Notes under the pieces: generated by a model
Seen by the model: the letters and a program-made list of their open reading frames with translations, nothing else
Told to the model about the DNA's origin: nothing
Databases searched by the model: none
Position numbers and translations under genes: made by a program
Shown: piece after piece, positions 1 to 7,518 of the stretch
How positions within the stretch are numbered: position 1 is the stretch's first letter
Layout: the number at the start of each line of letters is the position of its first letter
Assembly (NCBI GenBank): GCA_963977065.1
Contig: CAXBNF010000014.1
Location: forward strand, 1-64,000
Origin: Planktosalinus sp963977065
GTDB lineage: Bacteria; Bacteroidota; Bacteroidia; Flavobacteriales; Flavobacteriaceae
DNA: 64,000 nucleotides
Direction of reading: 5' to 3'

Positions 1-2253
1 ACCGTATTGTGCCATTTTTGCGCGGTTATACACCACTGTCATTTGTGGCAAACCGCTTGTAGCCTCTACGTTAAGGTCTGCTGCACCCGGTACTTCACGT
101 ATTACCGCTGCGATTTCCTGTACCTTATCTGCCAACACATCCAAATCTTCTCCGTACAATTTGATTGCCACGTCCTCACGAACTCCAGTTAGCAACTCAT
201 TAAAACGAAGTTCCACGGGCTGGGTAAATACAAAATTGACACCGGGAACAACCGAAATCTTTTCTTGTATTTTTTCAATGAGTTCTTCTTTGCTGTCGGC
301 GGAAGTCCATTTGCTTTTATCTTTTTCAAGAATAATGTAACTATCCGCAATGTCCATTGGCATCGGGTCGGTTGGGATTTCGGCTACCCCGATTCTTGAA
401 ACTACAGTTTTAACTTCAGGAAATTCATTTATTAGATTTTCGAGTTTCTTTGAAGCCTCGATGGTCTCTGTAAGACTGCTCCCCGGTTTTATTAATGCTT
501 GAAACGCAATATCGCCCTCATCAAATTTCGGGATAAATTCAGCTCCCATATTTTTGAATACAAATCCTGCAATCAATAGCAAGGCAACCGCACCTATTAC
601 GACCCCTGCTTTAAAACGAAGTGAAAAATTCAGTATGGGCAGATACACGCGATTCAAAAGGCCCATAATTTTATCGCTTATCCTATCCATCCGATTTTCA
701 AATCTGGCAAACCAACTATTTTGGTTTTTGGCAGGTTTTAAAAATAATGACGACATCATTGGCACATAGGTAAGACAAAGGATGATAGCGCCTAAAACTG
801 CAAATCCAAAGGTAAAGGCCATTGGGCGGAACATTTTTCCTTCCACACCTGTCAAGAACAAAATAGGTGTAAAAACAATGAGAACGATTAACTGACCGAA
901 AAAGGCAGAATTCATCATTTTACTAGAAGAATCATAGGCTATTTCATCCATCTCGGATTGTCCCATAATTGCATTGGATTTCTTCATCCGTTGATGAATG
1001 TGAAAAACCGTTCCCTCCACTATAATTACCGCGCCGTCAACAATAATTCCAAAATCAATTGCACCCAAGGACATTAAATTTGCCCAAATACCAAATTGCT
1101 TCATCAAAATAAATGCGAACAATAAACACAAGGGGATTATCGAAGCTGCTATCAAACCGCCACGGAAGCTACCTAAAAGGAGTACCAAAACGAATATTAC
1201 GATGAGTGCCCCTTCAATTAGATTTGTTTTAACGGTACTTGTGGTTCTCTCAATCAGTTCGCTTTGGCTTAAAAATGTATCGATATACACGCCTTCAGGC
1301 AAGGATTTTTGGATTTCGGCTATACGCTTTTCAACATTTTCTATAACGTTACTTGGGTTCTGTCCTTTCAACATTAATATTTGGCCACCCACAGATTCGT
1401 GACCATCCTGGGTAAATGCACCATAACGCACTTGGTTACCGTAACCCACTTTTTCGGCAACGTCCCTTACCAAAACAGGGCTTCCATTTTGAGTGGTCAC
1501 AACGGTGTTTTCCAAATCGGCGATACTTCGTGCCAGCCCTTCCCCACGGATAAAATTGGCTTGGTGGTTTTTTTCAATATAAGCTCCACCCGTATTGGCA
1601 TTGTTCACTTTAAGGGCTTCAAAGACCTGGTGCATTGTGATGCCAAAACTTTTTAGTTTAGCAGGATTAAGAGCGACTTCATATTGTTTTACATAGCCTC
1701 CAAAAGCATTTACTTCAACAACTCCCGGGACTAACGCCATCTGGCGTTTCACGATCCAGTCTTGAATGGTGCGCAGTTCCATTGCGTCATATTTTTCTTC
1801 ATACCCTTCTTTAACCTTTAAGGTATATTGCAATATTTCGCCCAAGCCCGTGGTAATGGGCGCCATAAAAGGCGTGCCAAAACCTTCAGGGATTTCTTCC
1901 GCAACTGCGGTTAATTTTTCTTGGACCAATTGTCGTGGCAGATAGGTTCCTGCTTCGTCTTTAAAAACAATGGTTACCACGGACAGTCCAAAACGAGAGA
2001 TCGAACGCAGTTCGATAACGTCTGGAAGATTTGCCATTGCCAATTCTACGGGAAAGGTTACAAATTGCTCAATATCCTCCGTTCCCAAATTAGGGGCAGT
2101 TGTTATAACTTGAACTTGATTGTTGGTAATATCAGGCACGGAACCCAAATTTATAGTGGCCATTGAGTATATGCCTGTGCCAATAAGCACCACTATAAAT
2201 AGCCCAATAATAAATTTATTATTAATGGAAAATGAAATGATTTTATTAATCAT
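1..2253 (-). CDS. CusA/CzcA-family heavy-metal RND efflux pump (partial, N-terminal 751 residues)
   Basis: Reading from the ATG at 2253 leftwards, the frame stays open to the window edge, giving 751 residues of a protein family usually about 1040 residues or longer. It starts with a cytoplasmic stub and TM1, then a porter domain (VPDITNNQVQV, RSISRFGLSVVTIVF). In TM4 it carries DFGIIVDGAVIIVE, the charged signature of metal-transporting RND pumps (HME family), which drive proton-coupled export of Cu/Ag or Zn/Co/Cd. It acts in the inner membrane with a periplasmic adaptor and an outer-membrane channel, neither of which is in view. The metal cannot be decided from this part. It lies 118 bp downstream of the HYC_CC_PP gene on the same strand. 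Confidence 0.93.
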   Translation of the reverse strand, partial: MINKIISFSINNKFIIGLFIVVLIGTGIYSMATINLGSVPDITNNQVQVITTAPNLGTEDIEQFVTFPVELAMANLPDVIELRSISRFGLSVVTIVFKDEAGTYLPRQLVQEKLTAVAEEIPEGFGTPFMAPITTGLGEILQYTLKVKEGYEEKYDAMELRTIQDWIVKRQMALVPGVVEVNAFGGYVKQYEVALNPAKLKSFGITMHQVFEALKVNNANTGGAYIEKNHQANFIRGEGLARSIADLENTVVTTQNGSPVLVRDVAEKVGYGNQVRYGAFTQDGHESVGGQILMLKGQNPSNVIENVEKRIAEIQKSLPEGVYIDTFLSQSELIERTTSTVKTNLIEGALIVIFVLVLLLGSFRGGLIAASIIPLCLLFAFILMKQFGIWANLMSLGAIDFGIIVDGAVIIVEGTVFHIHQRMKKSNAIMGQSEMDEIAYDSSSKMMNSAFFGQLIVLIVFTPILFLTGVEGKMFRPMAFTFGFAVLGAIILCLTYVPMMSSLFLKPAKNQNSWFARFENRMDRISDKIMGLLNRVYLPILNFSLRFKAGVVIGAVALLLIAGFVFKNMGAEFIPKFDEGDIAFQALIKPGSSLTETIEASKKLENLINEFPEVKTVVSRIGVAEIPTDPMPMDIADSYIILEKDKSKWTSADSKEELIEKIQEKISVVPGVNFVFTQPVELRFNELLTGVREDVAIKLYGEDLDVLADKVQEIAAVIREVPGAADLNVEATSGLPQMTVVYNRAKMAQYG

Positions 2254-2371
2254 AAATATGTATTAATTCAGTTGAAAATTTACGGTGCGAATGGGTGCAA
2301 CGCATTTATAAAGCAATGCTTACTTTGAGAAGCATCACGTTAGGATATAGCTATCCTTAAAAAAAACTGAA

Positions 2372-2767
2372 TTATACTCGCGGGGGTTGGAAGAGAGATT
2401 CCAGATATCTGGAATAGAAGTTAACTGTATATAAATTGAACGGCTCTTTATCTTCAAACTTTAGTCGATTGATTAGGGCCGAATTGTTGTTCGCAATAAA
2501 TAATACTAAAGGATGACAACATTGATTATGAGAATGAACTGGTGTATTTTCCTTATCTGGGTTATTATGATGCCCTTCATTTTTTGCATCATTGTCAATG
2601 TAATCTTCAATTACATATTCAAGGAAAGAGTCTCCATAAACTTTATGGTCTTGATAATGGGTAATAATGCTTGAAATTTCTTTAATTGGCCCACAAAAGT
2701 CCATATCAATGCTGATTCCCTGAAAAAAGAATAAAATAGACATTGATATGGAAAAGAATATTTTCAT
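2372..2767 (-). CDS. HYC_CC_PP family protein (small, secreted or membrane-anchored)
   Basis: A 131-aa protein if translation starts at the ATG at 2767; a longer frame reaches 2842 but that start would add 25 residues in front of an obvious signal segment. After MKIFFSISMSILFFF come the landmarks of this Bacteroidota family: ITHYQDH (HY), QCCHP (CC) and a C-terminal QPP. The His- and Cys-rich middle (HHNNP, HSHNQCCHP) suggests metal binding. Such proteins commonly sit beside copper/metal RND operons, which fits the CusA-like gene immediately downstream. The biochemical role is unknown; a periplasmic metal-binding role is inference. Confidence 0.75.
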   Translation of the reverse strand: MKIFFSISMSILFFFQGISIDMDFCGPIKEISSIITHYQDHKVYGDSFLEYVIEDYIDNDAKNEGHHNNPDKENTPVHSHNQCCHPLVLFIANNNSALINRLKFEDKEPFNLYTVNFYSRYLESLFQPPRV

Positions 2768-2842
2768 AATTTCTACAAATGTACAAATAATTACGTGCAA
2801 AGGTTGTGCAATTATAATGATACTCAGGAGTTGAAATAGCAA

Positions 2843-2984
2843 GTGTGGCCCTGAATGAATTGTAGTGCAACGGAAATGAATGGTGGGCTACTCTTGCTGC
2901 GCGATGCTGGAAGTGGGTGATTGTAGGGAGTGAGGCACGAACGAACGAAAAGAACCGACTGGAAGCAAATGGGTGTGGGGTGGC
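2843..2984. other. Noncoding GC-rich block between metal and defence modules
   Basis: Between the HYC_CC_PP gene and the 2-TM gene is a stretch (about 2880-2985) with clearly higher GC than its AT-rich neighbours. It includes CTTGCTGCGCGATGC and the short tandem ACGAACGAACGA. No convincing ORF, tRNA or hairpin terminator is visible. It could be a module junction, a transfer origin or a relict end; the sequence alone does not decide. Confidence 0.4.
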
Positions 2985-3542
2985 TTAAAGGATATCGTTT
3001 ATTTCTTTCAGAGAATTAACTATATCTTGATGAATTAAATTTGACTGGTCTTTAATAACAGTTTTGTGATTTGAAAGTTTAATAACGTTATTGGAAATTG
3101 GCAAATCACTTGTAATTAAAGTGTCAAATGCTTCCATACTTTTTTCTAATTTATTAATACAAGTAGCATTCAAATTAAATGTGGTAAATACTATTTTTAG
3201 GTTGTTAAGTTCTTTGTATAAACTCTTGAAAGATTTTGTTACAATTTTAAGTTGAATAGTGTTTTGATCATTCAATTGATTATCAAAGATTGAAAAACCA
3301 CTCCAAATACTATCCATTTTGCTTTGAACAATAGAGTGAAGACTTTGGTTTTTGTTATACTTCTTCTGAATGGAAACGGCTATATATAAACCAATTAATG
3401 CTATGATTAGACTTAATAAAGTCTCAACTACATTTACTTCTGTATTAATATTAAAGTAGGAATATTGAAGAGCAAAATAAGTTATTAGACAACCACCAAG
3501 AAAGAATATCAGGTTGATAAAAATATTACTTCCTTTTTTCAT
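2985..3542 (-). CDS. Two-helix membrane protein of the ATPase/STAS-like module
   Basis: A 185-aa protein of unrecognised family. Two hydrophobic helices occupy about residues 9-28 (INLIFFLGGCLITYFALQY) and 40-58 (VETLLSLIIALIGLYIAVSI), followed by a cytoplasmic, helix-rich, charged tail of about 125 residues with no catalytic motif I recognise. Its start overlaps the end of the STAS-like gene by 17 bp, so the two are probably translationally coupled. By position it is the last gene of a three-gene set with a GHKL ATPase and a DUF4325 protein. The layout would suit a membrane effector held in check by the other two, but that is inference. Confidence 0.7.
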   Translation of the reverse strand: MKKGSNIFINLIFFLGGCLITYFALQYSYFNINTEVNVVETLLSLIIALIGLYIAVSIQKKYNKNQSLHSIVQSKMDSIWSGFSIFDNQLNDQNTIQLKIVTKSFKSLYKELNNLKIVFTTFNLNATCINKLEKSMEAFDTLITSDLPISNNVIKLSNHKTVIKDQSNLIHQDIVNSLKEINDIL

Positions 3543-3846
3543 AAATGGAATCTTTTACTTTATCAATGTATTTTGGAACTTCGTTTGAAATTAGAATTAA
3601 ATTATTCCATACAGTTTCTGGATTAAATTTATTACCTAATCGACTAAATGCTTCATTTAAAAATGAACTTGCATAGCCATTAGTACCATCCAGATTTATT
3701 TGTAGTTTTTCATTTTTATTTACTGCTTCTTCATATTTGGGCAACAATAATTTATCAAAAAACTCTTGTCCAGAAAATTCCCCATCCTCATAAGTTCTTG
3801 CTCCAGGAGTATCAGTAAAATCCTCGTATATATTTATTTCTACCAT
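3526..3846 (-). CDS. STAS-like domain protein (DUF4325 family)
   Basis: A 106-aa protein that is almost entirely one STAS-like DUF4325 domain: an N-terminal strand, then PGARTYEDGEFSGQEF, then the core INLDGTNGYASSFLNEAFSRLG (described here by its parts INLDGT, GYASSFLNEAF). This family resembles anti-anti-sigma folds and is often encoded beside GHKL ATPases, as here: it starts 5 bp after the ATPase stop and overlaps the next gene by 17 bp. Partner-switch regulation between ATPase and STAS-like protein is known for SpoIIAB/SpoIIAA-type pairs; that this pair works so is inference. Confidence 0.8.
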   Translation of the reverse strand: MVEINIYEDFTDTPGARTYEDGEFSGQEFFDKLLLPKYEEAVNKNEKLQINLDGTNGYASSFLNEAFSRLGNKFNPETVWNNLILISNEVPKYIDKVKDSIYEKRK

Positions 3847-3851
3847 TTTTT

Positions 3852-4874
3852 TTAATTCTTAATTTCAAAACACTCTTTTGTACAACTTTGGTCAACTTTC
3901 CAATAATAATATGTGCCTGAGAAGGAGTTCTTAAGTTTGTGCCTAATTTTTCTATCAAAATCTATATAAACATTATTAGAAATGACAACAAGATTATTCA
4001 AATGACCATCATCATAGTTCTCATATATTGTAGGGAGACCTTTGCCTCTCCACGATAAACCAGTACGAGAGTCAATACCATTCATAAATGCTGTTTCTAT
4101 TATGTCAAGATTGTCATTGAATAAATTTAAGAAATTTTTCAAAATCCCTTCCGTAAATGTTCTTATTATTCCTTTGCCATTGTCTACAAAAGAAAACTTA
4201 ACCAAATTGTCATTTTCGGAATGACTTAATGCAAAATGCCATCTAATTTGATTCTCATTTTTAAAAGCGTGGTCACAAGCATTTCTCATCATTTCAAATA
4301 CACAGCTATAAATGGAAGGACTTCTGCCTTTTTGCCCCCAAATAGTCTCCATTGATTTAATAATTTCTTCAGCTAAATCCGATTGCGGGGTTTGATTATC
4401 ACCAGTATTTAAAATTGTATTTTTAGTTGTACTGTTGCTTTCATCAACCTTACCTTTTACAAATTTAAAGAAACCCGATTTCTCTAAAATCCCTCTTGGT
4501 ATTGGTTGTTTTGGTTTAGTGCCTGTAAATATGATGCCTTTCCTAACAAGTTCTTCCATAACAGAAAGTAACATTGATATTGCGCCTTCGCCAATATCAA
4601 TAATATCATCCATTATAATATTCATATGTCTACCGCTTCTTCCAATACCTTTGATTTTATTAATATAACTAATAACTTCTTCACAATGTTCATATTGAAG
4701 TTTAAAGATTATGGGAGTAGGTACGTCTATAAAGCTAAGTGTATGATTACGGGGAATTAAACCAGAGGTTGATTGACGTAATGAACGAGGGTTGCCACTT
4801 CGTTTTTTGTTTTTCATCTGGCGTCTACTGCGCATTTGTAGATACCTTTTATATTTTGGTTTAAGTTTTTTCAT
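3852..4874 (-). CDS. GHKL (HATPase_c) ATP-binding protein with N-terminal STAS-like region
   Basis: A 340-aa protein. Residues 1-35 are strongly basic. Residues about 45-140 look like a STAS-like or MlaB-like fold (MNIIMDDIIDIGEGAISMLL). Residues about 165-325 are a HATPase_c domain with the N box EMMRNACDHAF (N198), the G1 box VDNGKGI (D231 to I236) and the G2 box WRGKGLPTI (275-283). There is no H box for autophosphorylation, so it is not a conventional histidine kinase; protein-serine kinase or ATP-switch activity is possible. It heads a three-gene set with a DUF4325 protein and a 2-TM protein and lies 168 bp after the Argonaute gene, so it may have its own promoter. Confidence 0.8.
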   Translation of the reverse strand: MKKLKPKYKRYLQMRSRRQMKNKKRSGNPRSLRQSTSGLIPRNHTLSFIDVPTPIIFKLQYEHCEEVISYINKIKGIGRSGRHMNIIMDDIIDIGEGAISMLLSVMEELVRKGIIFTGTKPKQPIPRGILEKSGFFKFVKGKVDESNSTTKNTILNTGDNQTPQSDLAEEIIKSMETIWGQKGRSPSIYSCVFEMMRNACDHAFKNENQIRWHFALSHSENDNLVKFSFVDNGKGIIRTFTEGILKNFLNLFNDNLDIIETAFMNGIDSRTGLSWRGKGLPTIYENYDDGHLNNLVVISNNVYIDFDRKIRHKLKNSFSGTYYYWKVDQSCTKECFEIKN

Positions 4875-5042
4875 TGAATATTAATAAACAAGCTACAGAA
4901 CCCAAAGGTTATCTTGTCCAAATTCAGGTATTTAGTTACCGTCAAAGTGTGGGAGTATTTCTGCAACTATTTCAAGATATTTTATTGTTATTGGCAAGTT
5001 TTTTTGGCCGACAGATTTCGATTGTATTTTATGTTTTTAGGC

Positions 5043-7124
5043 TTATAAAAACCATAGTTTATCTTTTGATTCATCTTCGATACCGGTTTGGAAGCGTGGT
5101 ACTAACTGTGCAACCATTGCGGGATATTTTATAGTGATGGGTACGTTTTGGGGTTTTAGAGATTTCCAATATAATCTACTGAATTGGAATGCCTGCGTCA
5201 GTAATTCTGTAATGACGTTGTCGTCTTCGAAAGCATCTGGGGTAGGACTGCTTAAACCAATCTTTATAGGGAAGGGATAACCGTCTGAAGGATAAAATTT
5301 TTCCTCTTCAAAGCGGCCATTATTAAACAACAGGAAATTTCGTTCTCCTAAACGGATGAAAGTTCCGGAATATGGCATCAAACTATCAGAATCAATGTCA
5401 TAGGCTATAATGTCTTTGGTTTCTGTCTTATTGATGTTTAAAATATAAATTGGCTTATTCTCAAGTTTAAGTTTGCTCATAACCCGTAGAATGGGGTCTA
5501 ATTCCTCCTTGCTCATTTCTTTATAGAAATGAATGACAATTTTATCGGCTTCGGATTGGTTAAAAAAAGTACGTATAGCTTTGGATATACTGCCTGCTAA
5601 TTGTTCTGTCTGGTCTTTGGAAAAACAATCGAACTTGTTGAAGATGCCGTTATTTTGGAAGCTAAATGCACTTGCAACATATCTATGCTTATGGTCTAAA
5701 TTGGTAAAGGCTCCAACACCAATAATCAACTCCTTTTTATCGGTGACGGCCAGTTTCCAAGGTTTTCCTCCCAGTTTGGCGTGTATGGCTAAGGATATAT
5801 TGTTTAAGTGCCATTGATAGTCCGAAATGTTGCGCTGTAAATCCTCAAAATCTATAACCTGGGTCATAATGTTCTCGTCCAAGAACAATTCTTTTATACG
5901 ATAATAAATATTCTTTAATTGTGGGTTGGATTCAAATCGGGTGTAGGGGCTAATATAAAATGCCAGATAAGCCACTGATTTATCCCACTGCAATTCGTAA
6001 AGGCTTTGTTCTATTTGGGGAAGAGGGTTTTCTTTATTCGTGAATTCTATAAAATTATCTGGCTCAGAATTGACGGGAATATCTATAAACTCTTTCAATC
6101 CCTTGTATGAATAACCAGTTCCTTTTTTTAAATAGTCCCATAATTTTCTGATAAGAGGTTTATGTTCTGCGTGATAGATAAAGAAAAACTTGATATTTTG
6201 GTTAGGAGGTCGGGAATAGGGGCGATAATTCCTTAATTCGAGTTTTGGAGAGATTCCGGTTTGTTTATTGCCAAAATTGTCTTTACCATACTCTAATAAG
6301 GCTTTCTCTTTTGGGATATGACCAATACGATTTATTGGGGCATCAATAAATTCCTCACTTCTCAAATCGCATATTTGTTTGAAGGCTTCGGTAAATAAGT
6401 ATTCCTTGGTGAACTTTTGGATTTTTTCCAGATAGGCAGTGTATCGGTTTTTTATTTTTTTAATCTGAAAGGGTATACCCAATTCTTTTTGCAAGTTTCC
6501 ATTAAGAACTGGGTAAATTTCATTTAGGATGAGACTGTTAAAGAAAGCTTCTTTTTCAGTAGTGTCTCGGTTCATCTGAAAATTTATAATTTGATTTCTA
6601 TAAACCGCTGTTTTAACGAGTTGCGAACTTTCAATTTCTTGTACCGATTTTTTTAAAACTTTTGATGTGCCATCAAAGGAGATTATTAATTCCGGATAGT
6701 CTGAGATTTCTGCAATCTGTACTTTTATGGAAAATTTATCATAGCAATGATAGTCCTTGTGATATTCTTGATTTAGTAACCAAACTTGCCTGTCTTTGAT
6801 GATACGGTTCTTCCGATTAATAATATTTAGATTATCAAAATATTTCCTGATTTGGGCATTCAGGTATTGTTTATACAAACTTAAATTGGCATTATTGAAG
6901 TCAATTTTAAGGGGTTTAAATCCATCTTTAGGGTTTGTAAATGTGGTGTAAATTTCGGTTACTCCTTCCAATTCTATCTTGCTGAACACCTCAGAAATAC
7001 TTTTTGGAAACTTCTTATAATATATCGTGTCGTCTCCTTCCGATTTCTGGAGCGATACGTAAAAGGTCAATAGCCGGCGGGGCCAATTGAAGTTTAGGGC
7101 GTTTAATTTGATGTGTTCTTGCAT
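5043..7124 (-). CDS. Prokaryotic Argonaute, full-length (long-B type), predicted slicer-inactive
   Basis: The 693-aa length and layout fit a full-length pAgo: N/L1 (1-150), a PAZ-like region, L2, MID (about 310-445) and PIWI (about 450-693). The guide 5'-phosphate pocket is retained: YYRIK (Y407, K411), Q422 in IMTQV, and K450 in the family signature AKLGGKPW. The catalytic tetrad is lost: the strand that should carry the first Asp reads LIIGVGAF (G471), and the second reads VIHFYKEM (Y534/K535) where a slicer has H-R-D. The C-terminus ends in LWFL, as many pAgos do. It should bind a guide and target without cutting, as inactive long-B pAgos do, and would need a separate effector. It lies 58 bp after a 107-aa gene. 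Confidence 0.9.
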   Translation of the reverse strand: MQEHIKLNALNFNWPRRLLTFYVSLQKSEGDDTIYYKKFPKSISEVFSKIELEGVTEIYTTFTNPKDGFKPLKIDFNNANLSLYKQYLNAQIRKYFDNLNIINRKNRIIKDRQVWLLNQEYHKDYHCYDKFSIKVQIAEISDYPELIISFDGTSKVLKKSVQEIESSQLVKTAVYRNQIINFQMNRDTTEKEAFFNSLILNEIYPVLNGNLQKELGIPFQIKKIKNRYTAYLEKIQKFTKEYLFTEAFKQICDLRSEEFIDAPINRIGHIPKEKALLEYGKDNFGNKQTGISPKLELRNYRPYSRPPNQNIKFFFIYHAEHKPLIRKLWDYLKKGTGYSYKGLKEFIDIPVNSEPDNFIEFTNKENPLPQIEQSLYELQWDKSVAYLAFYISPYTRFESNPQLKNIYYRIKELFLDENIMTQVIDFEDLQRNISDYQWHLNNISLAIHAKLGGKPWKLAVTDKKELIIGVGAFTNLDHKHRYVASAFSFQNNGIFNKFDCFSKDQTEQLAGSISKAIRTFFNQSEADKIVIHFYKEMSKEELDPILRVMSKLKLENKPIYILNINKTETKDIIAYDIDSDSLMPYSGTFIRLGERNFLLFNNGRFEEEKFYPSDGYPFPIKIGLSSPTPDAFEDDNVITELLTQAFQFSRLYWKSLKPQNVPITIKYPAMVAQLVPRFQTGIEDESKDKLWFL

Positions 7125-7182
7125 TGGTTGGAGGTTTTTGTTGTTCTACATAGGATATCGGTATATGCGGTTACGCATTTTA

Positions 7183-7506
7183 TTATTTAAATTGTTCGGT
7201 AAGTAGCAACCCTTTATCTACCACATTAGTGATGTCGTTACTATTTTTAGCACTTGCATTTTGCGATAGCAACAATCTCAGGTGTTCGTCGATATTATAA
7301 TCTAACCTTTGTTTGAAAAAAATGTCAATGGCTTGTTCTATTCTTTTTTTTAAAACATCCAATTCTTTTTGAGCATTCCCATCTTGTTCCGCACTGGTGA
7401 GTGAGTAATATTCTCCTTTGGAAGGTCTCTTTATACGCCTGTCCAACTTGTAGGCTCTATTTAGAAAGTTTTCTACTTGCATTGCTTTTTGTTCTTCGGT
7501 GGCCAT
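7183..7506 (-). CDS. Small hypothetical protein between restriction nuclease and Argonaute
   Basis: A 107-aa, largely helical, highly charged soluble protein with no signal peptide, membrane segment or motif I recognise. Basic residues cluster at 17-32 (YKLDRRIKRPSKGEYYS). The ATG at 7506 is 12 bp after the stop of the LlaJI/McrC-like gene, and the stop is 58 bp before the Argonaute start, so it is co-transcribed with one or both. It could be an accessory subunit of the restriction complex or an Argonaute partner; nothing in the sequence decides. Confidence 0.6.
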   Translation of the reverse strand: MATEEQKAMQVENFLNRAYKLDRRIKRPSKGEYYSLTSAEQDGNAQKELDVLKKRIEQAIDIFFKQRLDYNIDEHLRLLLSQNASAKNSNDITNVVDKGLLLTEQFK

Positions 7507-7518
7507 ATCTGAAGTAAT

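Noticed and set aside
3524..3533. ATTACTTCCT near the start of the 2-TM gene as an att remnant
   Set aside because: Only the first eight bases of the core agree and the rest diverges; it is ordinary coding sequence.
5268..5277. TATAGGGAAG, a 10-base match to the mnmE end, as the second att site
   Set aside because: It lies inside the Argonaute coding sequence, is in the opposite orientation to the mnmE copy, and the match does not extend through the 18-bp core.
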